This document shows, in pieces, positions 1 to 14,386 of a DNA stretch of 64,000 bases. Origin of the DNA: Mycobacterium sp. ACS1612 (GTDB lineage Bacteria > Actinomycetota > Actinomycetes > Mycobacteriales > Mycobacteriaceae); assembly GCF_001667505.1 (NCBI RefSeq), contig NZ_LZHZ01000033.1, forward strand, positions 1 through 64,000. The letters run 5' to 3'. The notes beneath the pieces are model-generated. The model saw nothing but the letters and a program-made list of their open reading frames with translations. It searched no databases and had not been told where the DNA came from. Positions within the stretch are counted from its first letter, which is position 1. Each line of letters starts with the position of its first letter. Both the position numbers and the translations under genes were made by a program.

Positions 1-138
1 TGACACCCCACCCCCCCCCCCACCCGCCCCCCCACCACAACCACCGAGCCGCACTCCCCCCCCCCCCCCCCCCCCCCCACCACCCCCCCCCCCCCACCCC
101 CCCCCCCCACCCCCACCCCCCCCACCCCCCACCCCCCC
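1..138. other. Poly-C low-complexity contig end
   Basis: Almost every base is C, with scattered A and an occasional G or T, and the sequence changes abruptly to normal high-G+C coding sequence near position 139. This is not like any mycobacterial repeat. It looks like the reverse complement of poly-G read tails assembled onto a contig end. The upstream part of the first gene is therefore missing or unreliable. Confidence 0.75.
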
Positions 139-144
139 CGCGCG

Positions 145-4232
<4,088 letters not shown>

Positions 4233-4246
<14 letters not shown>

Positions 4247-5513
4247 GCGGCACGGCATTTCCGTTGATGTCGACCACAATCCGTACCTCGCGGAGGGCAG
4301 CGGAACGGTGGACGCGATCGTCAGCATCACCGCCGACGTGACGGCGACGGTCGCGGCGCCTGATCGGGTCGAGGCCATCATCATCGACTGCTCGACGTCG
4401 ATGCAGGCGCCGATCGAAAAGTTCGAAGCCGCCAAACGGGCCACCGCCGCCGCCATCATGGAACTCGTCGACGGAACGTATTTCACCATCGTCGACGGCA
4501 CCGAGAAGGCCACCAGTGTTTACCCCAAGGAGGGGTTGGCGCGGGCGAGCACCGAAACCAAGGCTGCGGCAATGCGTGCCGTCGACGCACTCCGGCCACA
4601 CGGCGGCACCGCGATGGGAACGTGGCTCGCGCATGTTCGCGGCATCGTCGGTCAGCGAAAAGGTGCGATCACCCATGCCATCCTGCTCACCGACGGCAAG
4701 GACGAGCACGAGACGCCGGAGGAGCTGGGCGAGGAGATCGGTCTCAGCGAAGGCGAATTCACCTGTGACTGCCGCGGGGTGGGTACCGACTGGGAGGTCG
4801 ACGAGCTACGCGCGATCTCGACCGCGCTGCTTGGCACCGTCGACATCGTCGCCGATCCCGAGGACCTCGCGGACGACTTTGCGTCGATGATGAAAGGGTC
4901 TATGGCCAAGGCGTTTCCGGCGCTGACGCTGCGACTGTGGACGCCCGCAGGGGCGACCGTCGAATTCGTCAAGCAGGTGGCGCCGACCGTCGAGGACCTG
5001 ACGCACCGCCGAATCGACGCAGGAAACCAGTGCGGGGAGTACCCGTTGGGCTCGTGGGGCTCCGAGGACCGCGACTACCACATCCAGGTCGAGGTGGAAC
5101 CGGCCGCAGTCGGCAGGGAGAAGCTCGCCGTGAGGGTGAGTGTCGTTGCGGGGCAGGATGTTCTGGGCGAGGGCCTGGTCAAGGCGGTGTGGACGGCAGA
5201 CACAGCGTTGTCGGCGCAGATCAGTCGACGCGTCGCGCACTACACCGGCCAGGAGGAGTTGGCGCAGGCCGTGCAGGAGGGGTTGAGCGCGCGCAAGTCC
5301 GGAGATGTCCGCACCGCCACCGCGAAGTTGCAACGCGCGATGGAACTGGCCGTCGAATCCAGGAACGACGGGACGGCCAAGCTCCTCAGGGGAGTGGTCG
5401 AGGTCGACGAACGCACCGGCACCGTTGCGCTGCGGCGTGACGTCGCCGCCGCCGATGAGATGGCTCTGGATGCCCGGTCCACCAGGACGGCCCGAGTGCG
5501 GAAGGAGGCGTGA
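4233..5513 (+). CDS. VWA-domain protein with intact MIDAS motif
   Basis: 426 aa, start overlapping the phosphatase by 14 bp. A von Willebrand factor A domain spans about residues 45-225. Its MIDAS motif is DCSTS near residue 55, with TDGKDEH on a later loop, so metal-dependent ligand binding is plausible. The C-terminal third holds a helical segment with alternating Ala/Lys/Arg. No signal peptide. In actinobacterial kinase/phosphatase/FHA operons a VWA protein is a usual partner; its ligand here is unknown. Confidence 0.85.
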
Positions 5514-6124
5514 TGCCGACCTGCGTCGAGGGGCATACGTCGAAAGCCGCCGACTACTGCGATGTTTGCGGGGCGCCGATCGGAAGCGCTGCGGAAGAAC
5601 CGGTTTCGGGTCCCGCGGTCGAGGCCAAGGCCTGCCCGTCGTGTGGGATGCCGGTGACAGGCCGGTTCTGTGAAGCGTGTGGCCACGATTCCGCGCTGCC
5701 GGAACCGTCGGCGCCGTCGACGCCGGCAGCACCGATCTGGACGGCCGTCGTCACCGCCGACCGCGACCTCTACGAACGCGTACGGGCCCAGGGTGGCCCC
5801 GAGAGCGTCGAGTTTCCTGGGTTCTTTCCGGAACGGAGGATCGCGCTGCAGGGTGAGAGCACGCTGATCGGAAGGGGCAACCGGAAACAGGGGGTGAACC
5901 CCGAGATCGACCTGGGCATCCATCCGGTCGACCGGGGCGTCTCGTCGCAGCACGCGGTGCTGCGGATACACCAGTCCGTGCTGACCATCACCGACCTGGG
6001 ATCGACCAACGGGACCTACCTCAACGGCGACAGCCGTCTGGCAGAAGGCGAGGAGACACCGCTGGCCGACGGCGACCGCATCCACATCGGTGCGTGGACC
6101 ACGATCAGGATCGTCCGGGGTTAG
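5513..6124 (+). CDS. FHA-domain protein with N-terminal zinc ribbons
   Basis: About 203 aa. The ATG at 5513 is preferred to the GTG at 5510 because AGGAGG at 5503-5508 is better spaced for it. The N-terminus carries two zinc-ribbon cysteine pairs (about residues 5-55). The C-terminus is a forkhead-associated domain with the phosphothreonine-binding signature GR, SSQH and STNGT. FHA proteins such as GarA are PknG/PknB substrates, so this is the probable phospho-reader of the operon. Its gene meets the convergent DUF6542 gene, sharing 4 bp. Confidence 0.9.
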   Translation: MPTCVEGHTSKAADYCDVCGAPIGSAAEEPVSGPAVEAKACPSCGMPVTGRFCEACGHDSALPEPSAPSTPAAPIWTAVVTADRDLYERVRAQGGPESVEFPGFFPERRIALQGESTLIGRGNRKQGVNPEIDLGIHPVDRGVSSQHAVLRIHQSVLTITDLGSTNGTYLNGDSRLAEGEETPLADGDRIHIGAWTTIRIVRG

Positions 6125-7188
6125 ATGTCGTACTCCCAGCTTTCGGCTTCCCAGCCGTTGCGTGATGCGCGGGGCCGCGACCGGTTCTCGGCACGGGTGT
6201 CGCTCTCATCGGCACCGCGGTAGCGGACCCGCGACACCGGATGGTGCGTACCACTGCCGTTGCCGTTGCTGGCGTGTGGCTCGCGCGGCGGATAGTCGTC
6301 GTAGCGGCGGCGTTCCGGGCGTTCGTAGGAGGTGCGCCGCTCCGGTGGCATCGCCTTGCGGGGTTCGCGCGTCGACGACGAGCGTGACCGCCTGCGCGGC
6401 GGATCGGCGGGCGGCGGCTGATCGGTCTGCCGGAGCGGGCGGGGTCTGCGCGGGCGGTCAACGACGGGTTCGATGAGCTCGGTCTCCGGCGGGCGGGTGT
6501 GCCGGGAACGCGACGGCGCGGTCCGCTTGGTGGTCCGCGTCGTGCGGGCGGCGCCCTGTCCCGACCTGGCGGTTTTGGTCGCTCTGCTGGGCCGGTCGAT
6601 GGTGTGCTTGCGCCGCGGTTCCTCAGCGGCGTCTTCTTCGTCGGCGTCACCGGTCAGCAGCGACGACATCTTCGATGTGACCGAAGACACACGACCGGAT
6701 TTCGCCTTGGCGGCCTTGGTGTCGTTGGCGGTGGACTGCCCCGCACCACGGCGCGACGACATCGCGTAATACCAGCGGCCGAGCCCGACGAGCAGGACCG
6801 CCGCGGAGGTGAAGAACATCAATGGGAACCGCTCGATCAGCGGATAACCGCAGTTGATCGCCAGGTCTTTGACGCCGCCGACTTGTGCACCGTGGAACAG
6901 GAAGTACGCCGTCGGCACGGCGACGAACAGGAGGAGCGGCGGCTGGATGACGGCGGTGAAGATCCCGGACTGGCGCACCGCGAGCACGGCGAATACGCAG
7001 CCCAGCACATACAGCGCCGCGAACACGACGTCCAGCTCTTTGTTACCGGAGCCCGCGTCGTACGCGAAGCCGACGGCGGTCATCGTGACGGCGAACAGCA
7101 CAGCACCCCACCACGGAACGCCCGGGACGTTGGGGTGCGCAGAGCGGTGATCGGCCGGCACCGCCGACCGCGCGCGCTGAGCTGACAC
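6121..7188 (-). CDS. DUF6542-type membrane protein with Arg-rich tail (Rv1111c-like)
   Basis: 355 aa from GTG at 7188; the open frame continues upstream across ychF, but that part is antisense and is excluded. The N-terminal half has four hydrophobic segments (about residues 20-180). The C-terminal half is a long low-complexity Arg/Pro/Ser/Glu tail. The layout and divergent position next to ychF match Rv1111c-Rv1112 in M. tuberculosis. Function unknown; the cytosolic tail could bind nucleic acid or be phosphorylated. Confidence 0.8.
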   Translation of the reverse strand: MSAQRARSAVPADHRSAHPNVPGVPWWGAVLFAVTMTAVGFAYDAGSGNKELDVVFAALYVLGCVFAVLAVRQSGIFTAVIQPPLLLFVAVPTAYFLFHGAQVGGVKDLAINCGYPLIERFPLMFFTSAAVLLVGLGRWYYAMSSRRGAGQSTANDTKAAKAKSGRVSSVTSKMSSLLTGDADEEDAAEEPRRKHTIDRPSRATKTARSGQGAARTTRTTKRTAPSRSRHTRPPETELIEPVVDRPRRPRPLRQTDQPPPADPPRRRSRSSSTREPRKAMPPERRTSYERPERRRYDDYPPREPHASNGNGSGTHHPVSRVRYRGADESDTRAENRSRPRASRNGWEAESWEYDI

Positions 7189-7266
7189 AGGTAGACCGTA
7201 CCGGCTGTTACCGAATGTAGCTGTCAGCGCGCTTCTGGCGTGCCCGTCACAGTCTCCTAAACTCTG

Positions 7267-8346
7267 GTGCCTGTGGGCCTGAACCTCGGAATCGTCGGCT
7301 TGCCGAATGTCGGTAAGTCGACCTTGTTCAATGCGCTGACGCGCAACAACGTGCTGGCAGCCAATTATCCGTTCGCGACGATCGAACCGAACGAGGGTGT
7401 CGTGCCGCTGCCTGACCCGCGGTTGGCCAAACTCGCCGAGATGTTCGACTCGGCGAAGATCGTGCCCGCGCCGGTGACGTTCGTCGATATCGCCGGGATC
7501 GTCAAAGGTGCCTCGGAGGGTGCTGGGCTCGGCAACAAGTTCCTGGCCAACATCCGCGAGAGTGACGCGATCTGCCAAGTGGTGCGCGTGTTCACCGACG
7601 ACGACGTCGCGCACGTCGACGGCAGGATCGACCCGAAGTCGGATATCGAGGTCATCGAAACCGAGCTGATCCTGGCCGACCTGCAGACGCTGGAGCGCGC
7701 GGTGCCGCGACTGGAGAAGGAGGCGCGCACGCACAAGGACCGCCGGCCGGCGTATGAGGCGGCGGTGGCGGCGCAGGAGGTACTGAACGGCGGCACGACG
7801 CTGTTCGCCTCGGGCGTCGACGCGTCGCTGCTGCGGGAGCTGAACCTGCTGACCACCAAACCGTTCCTATATGTCTTCAACGCCGACGAGGCGGTGTTGA
7901 CGGACGAGGCACGCGTGGCGTCGCTGCGCGAACTGGTGGCGCCTGCGGACGCGGTGTTCCTGGACGCGAAGATCGAGGCCGAACTGCAGGAACTCGACGA
8001 CGAGTCGGCCGCTGAACTGCTGGAGTCGATCGGGCAGACCGAACGCGGCCTGGATGCGTTGGCGCGGGCGGGTTTTCACACGCTGCGGCTGCAGACGTTC
8101 TTGACCGCAGGACCGAAAGAGGCCCGCGCCTGGACCATTCATCAGGGCGATACCGCGCCGAAGGCTGCTGGCGTCATTCACACCGACTTCGAGAAGGGCT
8201 TCATCAAGGCCGAGATCGTGTCCTACGACGACCTGGTCGAGGCCGGGTCGATGGCCGCCGCCAAGGCCGCGGGCAAGGTGCGGATGGAAGGCAAGGACTA
8301 CGTGATGGCCGACGGCGACGTGGTCGAGTTCCGCTTCAACGTCTGA
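7267..8346 (+). CDS. ychF: Redox-regulated ATPase YchF (Obg family)
   Basis: 359 aa, the full length of the family. The Walker A loop GLPNVGKST is at residues 10-18; [12 protein letters not shown] is the switch I region and DIAGIVKGA the Walker B/G3. The C-terminal TGS domain ends in VEFRFNV, the usual YchF C-terminus. Start GTG 7267; GTG 7273 is possible and changes only two residues. YchF prefers ATP over GTP and binds ribosomes. Its last 20 bp, including the stop codon, are one of the two direct repeats bounding the integrative element downstream, so integration left the protein unchanged. Confidence 0.97.
   Translation: MPVGLNLGIVGLPNVGKSTLFNALTRNNVLAANYPFATIEPNEGVVPLPDPRLAKLAEMFDSAKIVPAPVTFVDIAGIVKGASEGAGLGNKFLANIRESDAICQVVRVFTDDDVAHVDGRIDPKSDIEVIETELILADLQTLERAVPRLEKEARTHKDRRPAYEAAVAAQEVLNGGTTLFASGVDASLLRELNLLTTKPFLYVFNADEAVLTDEARVASLRELVAPADAVFLDAKIEAELQELDDESAAELLESIGQTERGLDALARAGFHTLRLQTFLTAGPKEARAWTIHQGDTAPKAAGVIHTDFEKGFIKAEIVSYDDLVEAGSMAAAKAAGKVRMEGKDYVMADGDVVEFRFNV
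8327..8346 (+). repeat. Left att-type direct repeat (3' end of ychF)
   Basis: AGTTCCGCTTCAACGTCTGA is identical to 14387-14406, with mismatches immediately on both sides of the 20-bp match. It encodes the last residues of YchF (FRFNV) and the stop codon. A tyrosine-integrase remnant lies just inside it, so it is read as the attL core. Confidence 0.85.
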
Positions 8347-8427
8347 AGTACCAGTTCAGCAGCACTTTTAAACAAGTGGGACCACACTGGGACGACGATT
8401 AGCGATAGATCGCCAGCAAACGGCGTA

Positions 8428-9592
8428 GTGTCCCCGCCGTGGGTGGAACCGCAATCCAAGCGCCATCGGCTTTGGATGACAGTTGGTTCAAACCAGGACG
8501 GCGCGAAGAGCGTTAGGCACAGCACTGGTAGGCGCTTCCGCGCCAGTTGGAACGACGACGACGGCAAGCAACGTTCGGCCAGCTTTTCAAGTGAGAAGGC
8601 GGCCAAGGCACATCTGAGGTCTGTCGCCAGAGGTGAATACGCCAGTGCCAGCGGGGCGGATGGCCTTCTCGGCGTTCTACGAACAGTGGTCGGCGGACCA
8701 GCCGTGGGTGCCTGGGACTGTGCGGGCAACGGATCTCGCCGCTAGGTCCGTCACGTTCGGCAACATCGCCCTGAACGACTGCGTCCTTCTCATCTTCAGC
8801 CCTGGGTAAAGTCTATGCAAGACAAGCCCCTTGAAGCCAGTACCATCCGGACTCGGTTCAACAAGGTACGGTGCGTAATTGGTGCTGCTGTCGCTGACCG
8901 TGCCATCCCTTTTGACATCACTCTGAACGTTCGCCTCCCGAGAGCGGAAAGGGCCGATACCGCCGATGACGACGGCCTGACAATTCCTGCCCGGGTCAGG
9001 TGGGTGCTCTGCTCAGTTGCGCCCACGGCAAGTTCGTCGCGTTCATCGGTCTATGTGCTTTCGGCGGGATGCGTTTGGGAGAGGCTGCTGCACTTAAGGT
9101 TCTGACATCGACTTTCTGCGCCATGAAATTCGCATCGTCCGCCAGGTTCAGCGCGCCAATGGGAAGCAAGTAGAAATCAGGCCACCAAAATACGGCAGCA
9201 GTCGCACTATGTACGTACCTAAGGGCCTCATCAACTTGTTGAGCGAGCACGTCCGTACCCAGGTGCCGGGTGATGACCCAGACCGTTGGCTGTTCCGTGG
9301 GGAGGCTGGAAATCCGGTGCACCAGAATTCGGTGGGCTATCTGTGGCGCAAGGCCAAAAGCATTGCGGGCGTCGACTATCGTCTGCATGACCTCAGGCAT
9401 TTCTTGGCGTCGGGATTAATCGAGGCGGGCTGTGGCGTGGTCATGGTACAGCGGCCGATGGGTCACAAATCCGCGACGGCGACACTCAATACGTACGCCC
9501 ATCGGTGGCCAAAGGCGGAAGACAAAACTCGGAAAGCGGCTGCTGTCCTGTTCGCGGCGATGGGAGCTGAGGAGCGTGCCGCCACCCGTTGA
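8428..9592 (+). pseudogene. Tyrosine-type integrase, frameshifted
   Basis: Integrase pieces follow one another in order but change frame near 8655, 8803, 8990 and 9103. The N-terminal Arm-type DNA-binding segment is around 8520-8640 (RFRASWNDDDGKQRS). The SAM-like core-binding domain covers 8661-8990. The catalytic part holds the first Arg (GGMRLGEAAAL, about 9065), HDLRH (about 9385), GHKS and the nucleophile Tyr in NTYAHRW (about 9500). Several shifts fall in short C runs (extra C in CCC near 8803, missing C near 8990). No intact product can be made; it is the remnant of the enzyme that inserted the element at ychF. Confidence 0.85.
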
Positions 9593-9829
9593 TTGGGCAC
9601 GACGGGGCTACCGCTAATCGGTGGGAGTATCTGGTACGCACACGATTACACGACTCAACACACAACAAGTTCTGAGACGTACAGTAGGGGTTGGTCAGAT
9701 CCAAGCGAACAGATCTCGCGTGGTCAGTCGGGTTTAACAAGAATGCATGGAGTTGAGCGATACCCACTTTCTGATGCGTAATCATCTTGGTTGCGCTTGG
9801 CGAACGTTTGGTACGCGTTTGAGGGATGG

Positions 9830-10492
9830 ATGGTGAAGCCGCAGGTGATTGAACGACAGCAGAGCATCGCCGACACCTTGGCGGACCGTAGTCCGCGCCT
9901 TGCCGGCATGTACCGGACCGCGCTGCGAGGCCTAGAGGAGACAGCGGAGGAAGGGTGTGAATCAGCTCGAATTTCAGTAATTTGCCATTGTATGCGTGAA
10001 TTAATAAACGGCTTGCCTGCGGCGCTAAAGGTCGACACTATCCCAAGGCCAAATCCGTCTTCTGGTTCTCTCACGAGTAAATTGCCGAGACTGCTTCGGA
10101 AAAATCCAGAGGTAGACCTGTCCGCCGATCAAGACATAATACCGCTACCCAAAGCTGTGGCTCAGGTTATTGATTCGATCATTGCTGCTGCTGCTCAAGA
10201 AGACAGTCGGAACAAGCTAAATGCTGCTTCGTTGGTGACCGGCGAAAAAGACAAAAATCACCCAGCCGTAAGACAATGGGATCAGGCGTACCAATTTTTC
10301 GTTGGATGGGCTCATATTGACCGCAATCACGATGCGGAGAGGCCTCTGCCCTCTGACGCTGACCTGGTAGCCAACATCAGGGTCGTCGAGGATGTTATCG
10401 AAGTCCGAACTGGTGTCTTCTTCGAGAACCTAAGGGCCTTGAAGCCATTGCTCGATGACATCAATGCTCTGGTAGATGAGGAGGAGGAGTGA
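9830..10492 (+). CDS. Uncharacterised helical protein, first gene of two-gene cassette
   Basis: 220 aa from the ATG at 9830, preceded by GAGGGA; an in-frame TTG at 9791 is less likely. I do not recognise the family. It is mostly helical, with a conserved-looking HCMREL segment near residue 55 that includes an RX5H arrangement (R-ISVIC-H), weakly reminiscent of HEPN RNases. The C-terminal region ends in an acidic tail. No membrane segment. Its TGA overlaps the GTG of the 941-aa gene (GTGA at 10489), so the two are translationally coupled and probably form one system. Confidence 0.75.
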   Translation: MVKPQVIERQQSIADTLADRSPRLAGMYRTALRGLEETAEEGCESARISVICHCMRELINGLPAALKVDTIPRPNPSSGSLTSKLPRLLRKNPEVDLSADQDIIPLPKAVAQVIDSIIAAAAQEDSRNKLNAASLVTGEKDKNHPAVRQWDQAYQFFVGWAHIDRNHDAERPLPSDADLVANIRVVEDVIEVRTGVFFENLRALKPLLDDINALVDEEEE

Positions 10493-13314
10493 CATCGCGG
10501 TTCAAAGCGCCCAACAATGAGCAGGTTAAGGAAGTGTTGCGCAGGATTCCTACCCTGCAGCTTAGGCGCGCATTCTTTGAGGGCATCAAAAACCCCCTTT
10601 GGGTCAAGCCCCTTGCGGAACACGGAATATTCAGCAGCCCTCCCGAGCCGGAAGTGACCGATGATGGGTTGGTCCGAGACGTCTACTGGCCAGAGATCGA
10701 TTATTTGATTCGTGCTGCCCCCGATGTGCCGGAAGCAGTAGTTGACGTGCTACTCAAACTTGGTAAAAGTAACAACGCTTGGGTTCGGCGAGGTGCATTC
10801 GCGATCGGCGCAGCGATCCCAGCCGAACAAGCTGCGCGTTTAGAACCTCTGATCAAGTCGTGGAAGTCAACTGGGATGGGATGGCGGACTGATCCACGAG
10901 ACCTAGTGGCCGTCGTGGCAAATTTGTTTCAAGGCGGGCAGACTGAGGTCGGCAAGTGGTTAGCCGGGGTGATCTTCAAGCCCACCCGAGGGAAAGACCG
11001 TCTTAAGCCCGCAACCACTATCGAGGACTATTGGTATGAGTTAGGGCTCTCAAAATTGGTTGCGGCGATCGGAAACGACGGCCTAGCGGTCGTTTTGCCA
11101 TGGCTTATTGGGTACGAGCGCATGGCCGGAAAGCTGAAGAAGGATTACGACAACACCCACTTTTCGCGGGAATCCATACGCAAACGAAGCCACGACCACG
11201 AAGACGTCGAGCAGGCGTTGATTGAGGCGGTAAGAGATCTGGCGATCAGGGCGATGCTAGTTGACGCGGCAGGTGCTACCGGGACACTGTTGCAAACCAA
11301 CATGCTCCTTGGCCGGAAGCTCGCCCTGTTCTCGCTCGGCGAAGCAATCCGCCAAACCGACGGTGCTGACCCGCACATGATTGAGCTACTGGACTTGGCG
11401 CGCACGCTGCTATTTGACGAACTTTCACTTCACTATTCATGTCGAATTGACTACGCGGAGCTAGCGCGTGCTGTCGCCAACGTTTCGCCGAGAGTGCTTG
11501 ATGACCTCCCTGGTTTCATCGAGCGAGGCTGTCTGGCCGAGAGTGATCGGCGAAGAGAACAGTTGCGCGGCGACGGCGAGGAGTCCGCCGATATCGACGA
11601 GCAAGTTCAGGAATACGGGAACCTCTGGAAACACAGTTGGTTGTCTGCTATCGGCCGCGAAGCATTGCCAGCGCAGCTGCAGGCGACCTTGGCGGATCTA
11701 GATCGCAGCTACGGAGTCATCGATGCACCACTAGAACCGGCCCCGATTGTCTGGAGCTGGTCGGGGCCGAATAGTCCTCTGCGCCAAGATGATATGGCAG
11801 CGATGAGCGCTACGGAGTTAATCAACCATCTTGAAAGTTGGCACGACGCGGGCGATGGATGGGGCCCTGAGCCTTCGCATGAGGGGCAAGGACGCGAATT
11901 GACCGCACTTCTGACAGGGAGTCCGAAAGCGGTTGCGGGGGTGGGCAACCTTGTCGATCGGCTGCGTCCTACCTACTTGAGGGCGATCGTTAGTGGGTGG
12001 CGGGACGCCGCGAAAGCTGGTATTGAGCCAGATTGGACACAGCTTATTGAGGTAATTGGGGGCATCCTAGAACATGACGATCAGTCTCCTTTCCCTCCAG
12101 AGGGTGGACATGGAGACGACGATCCGGACTTTCGCTCTGCCAAACGGGCTGCCGTAGGACTTCTCGAACAGTTGGCTAAGCCGCAGTCCAAACTTGTGAT
12201 TCCTGAGGGAGTAATGCCTCAGGTCGCCGAGCTGATAATTGGATCCTTCTCAGACGAAATAGCTTGGGACGGGTACATCGCGAGCGCCGGCAGCACTGGG
12301 ATGGATGCCTTCACAACTTCGCTTAATTGGCAGTGGCCGATGGGGATACGCGGATTGACCTACTTGATGGCCCACGGTACGGACACCATCTGGTACCAAT
12401 CAGCGAGGTCCACCCTGATGCGAGAGTTATCGCGGGACGATATCCACGGCGCGTCGAGTGCCGCCGTGGGCGAAGGGGTGGGGCGGCTGCTGATGACCGA
12501 CCCAGAGTGGTTGGAAACAAATGCTTCTGACTTCTTTGGCTCAGAAGTTGGGTTGTCGACCCAGCAGCAGATCGCCCTCACCACGGCGATCACTACCCAT
12601 CATTACAACGTTTCAATCTTTAAACTGCTCTCCTCATCGATGACTGGAGCAATTCGGCTTGAGCAGCCGGTAGTTGCCGGATGGCGTACGCAGTTTGATC
12701 CGCTCCAGCGGATCGGTGACTGGGTCATTAATGCAATTATCCGGGGACACAACACGATCGAGGAGAGTCCTGCTCGCGAGTTCTTCTCTGTCGTCCCGCC
12801 CAAGGTTCGTGGTGATGCCATCGGCCATGTTGGTTGGGCATTCACACACGCACAGGCCGTCGATGACCCAATCCGGAACCGGCTCGCAGAACTTTGGGAC
12901 TCTCGGGTTGCCCATGTACAGGATAAGCCTGATGACCGGGAGGAGCTCGCAGAGTTCTGCTGGTTCGTGAAGTGCCACAAGTTCGCGGTGGAGTGGTGGC
13001 TTCCGCGCTTAAAGCAGGCGATAGAGCTGTGCCCAGATGTTAGGTCGGAATCCCACATGATTGGCAAGGAGATTGCCTTTGCGGCTGACCTCGATCCGCA
13101 TGCGGCGCTTGAAGTCTTGAAGATGTTGCTTGAGGGCCAAGACGAGTCGGGACTGGTAACTTTCGAGCTCATGCAGGACGCCGTGCCGACCGTAATTGCG
13201 CGAGCGATTGCGTCAGGCGATGAGAGCCTGAAACAAGACGCCATGGACTACATGAACGAGCTCGGAGAGAAGGGGCATTTCTCGCTAGAGGCAGAAGTAG
13301 CGAAATTTCTCTGA
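10489..13314 (+). CDS. Uncharacterised 941-aa helical (HEAT-like) protein, second gene of cassette
   Basis: 941 aa from GTG 10489, with GAGGAGGAG just upstream. No Walker A, nuclease, helicase or membrane motif is visible. The chain is almost entirely alternating helices with irregular Leu/Ala-rich repeats, as in alpha-solenoid scaffolds. G+C and codon use differ from the chromosome around it. It is the largest intact gene of the ychF island, whose integrase is dead, so its integrity suggests selection. A defence role with the 220-aa partner is inference from context only. Confidence 0.8.
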   Translation: MTSRFKAPNNEQVKEVLRRIPTLQLRRAFFEGIKNPLWVKPLAEHGIFSSPPEPEVTDDGLVRDVYWPEIDYLIRAAPDVPEAVVDVLLKLGKSNNAWVRRGAFAIGAAIPAEQAARLEPLIKSWKSTGMGWRTDPRDLVAVVANLFQGGQTEVGKWLAGVIFKPTRGKDRLKPATTIEDYWYELGLSKLVAAIGNDGLAVVLPWLIGYERMAGKLKKDYDNTHFSRESIRKRSHDHEDVEQALIEAVRDLAIRAMLVDAAGATGTLLQTNMLLGRKLALFSLGEAIRQTDGADPHMIELLDLARTLLFDELSLHYSCRIDYAELARAVANVSPRVLDDLPGFIERGCLAESDRRREQLRGDGEESADIDEQVQEYGNLWKHSWLSAIGREALPAQLQATLADLDRSYGVIDAPLEPAPIVWSWSGPNSPLRQDDMAAMSATELINHLESWHDAGDGWGPEPSHEGQGRELTALLTGSPKAVAGVGNLVDRLRPTYLRAIVSGWRDAAKAGIEPDWTQLIEVIGGILEHDDQSPFPPEGGHGDDDPDFRSAKRAAVGLLEQLAKPQSKLVIPEGVMPQVAELIIGSFSDEIAWDGYIASAGSTGMDAFTTSLNWQWPMGIRGLTYLMAHGTDTIWYQSARSTLMRELSRDDIHGASSAAVGEGVGRLLMTDPEWLETNASDFFGSEVGLSTQQQIALTTAITTHHYNVSIFKLLSSSMTGAIRLEQPVVAGWRTQFDPLQRIGDWVINAIIRGHNTIEESPAREFFSVVPPKVRGDAIGHVGWAFTHAQAVDDPIRNRLAELWDSRVAHVQDKPDDREELAEFCWFVKCHKFAVEWWLPRLKQAIELCPDVRSESHMIGKEIAFAADLDPHAALEVLKMLLEGQDESGLVTFELMQDAVPTVIARAIASGDESLKQDAMDYMNELGEKGHFSLEAEVAKFL

Positions 13315-13457
13315 CTCGGCAGTCGCGCCTGTGGAGAACCGAAAGACGACTGATCTGGAGCTCCATCTGGTGCGCCAAAGGGCGTTCAGCGTGCCTGGAC
13401 GCCAAAACTGAAGATCGCCAGCTCCATCGAGTCGTGAACAAGGGAGAGACTAACGAC

Positions 13458-14251
13458 ATGTCTCGCGGCCAATCGTCACGCATATGGCTCTGGATGGTTT
13501 CCACGACCGTCTTCGGTCTGGTTTCCGTTGTTCTTGGGGTACTGACCTTAGTGCAGTGGGGCCAACTCAGCGAACGGGGCATGGGCGTGAATTGGGGATC
13601 GGTACCGGATTGGGTGGCTGGTGTCGGCACGGTCCTAGCGTTCGCGATCGAAACCACCGTGTTCGCTTACGAAGTTTGGGAACGGCGGCGTTCTGACAAG
13701 CGTCGCCAGGCTGAGCAAATCACCGCATGGCTAGGCCCCGGTTTAAGCTCCCGGTATCGCGAGTGGATTCAAGGGCGGGGATTGGAAATGCTCGTCAATG
13801 TTCCTGGTTTTGCTCATCAATGCTTCAGACTCCGTGATCTATGACCTGATCGTCGTTGTCACCTGCAAGCACAGTGACGTTGCCTTGCCGATGCAGCTCG
13901 ATTCCGGCCAGCTCGTGCAGTCGACACCTACAGCATGGGAGCCACGCAGGGATCGTCTGGCGTTCGGACGGGCAGCAGCGCTTCCGCCCGGTCAATGGAA
14001 GGTGTCAATTCGGTTGGCCAACACTTCGGTTCGACCACATCACGTCGATATATTCTTTCGCGACAATCGGGGGGGAGTACTGGCGCCGGGCCTCGCTTGG
14101 GCAATTGTCGGGGCAACCCCAACTGTCCTCAGAGGAGCCCACGCAAGAAGCGCTCCGCGAGGTCGTCGTGAAAGCACTTGGCGAGGGGCAGTCGGATGCT
14201 CGATTCGGCATTCTGGTGCCCAAGCAATTGAAGATGAAGGAGGCCACGTAG
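13458..14251 (+). pseudogene. Two-TM membrane protein, frameshifted twice
   Basis: Starts at ATG 13458 after AGGGAGAG. The N-terminal part has two hydrophobic segments (about residues 8-30 and 45-70) and a basic loop. Near 13800 the sequence continues in another frame as LLINASDSVIYDLIVVV. In the G7 tract at 14069-14075 it shifts again: with one G fewer, FFRDNRG reads straight on into EYWRR and the frame ends at 14251. Family not recognised. It is the last gene before the right att repeat and probably cargo of the element. Confidence 0.6.
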
Positions 14252-14386
14252 ACGGGGTCAACGGACCATACTGGGGCCACAGTTGGTGCCTAACGGCAAG
14301 ACTGGAAAATGATGGGTGGGTGCTGGTCAGAGCCCTTTTTCGCACAACAGCCCATCGAAGCCCATCAGGGGAAACGCCCGGTGCGA

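Noticed and set aside
1..138. Poly-C tract as a biological repeat
   Set aside because: Located exactly at the window edge and unlike any known mycobacterial repeat; an assembly artefact is more likely.
7189..7734. N-terminal extension of the DUF6542 protein
   Set aside because: It is antisense to ychF; GTG 7188 gives the family-like start.
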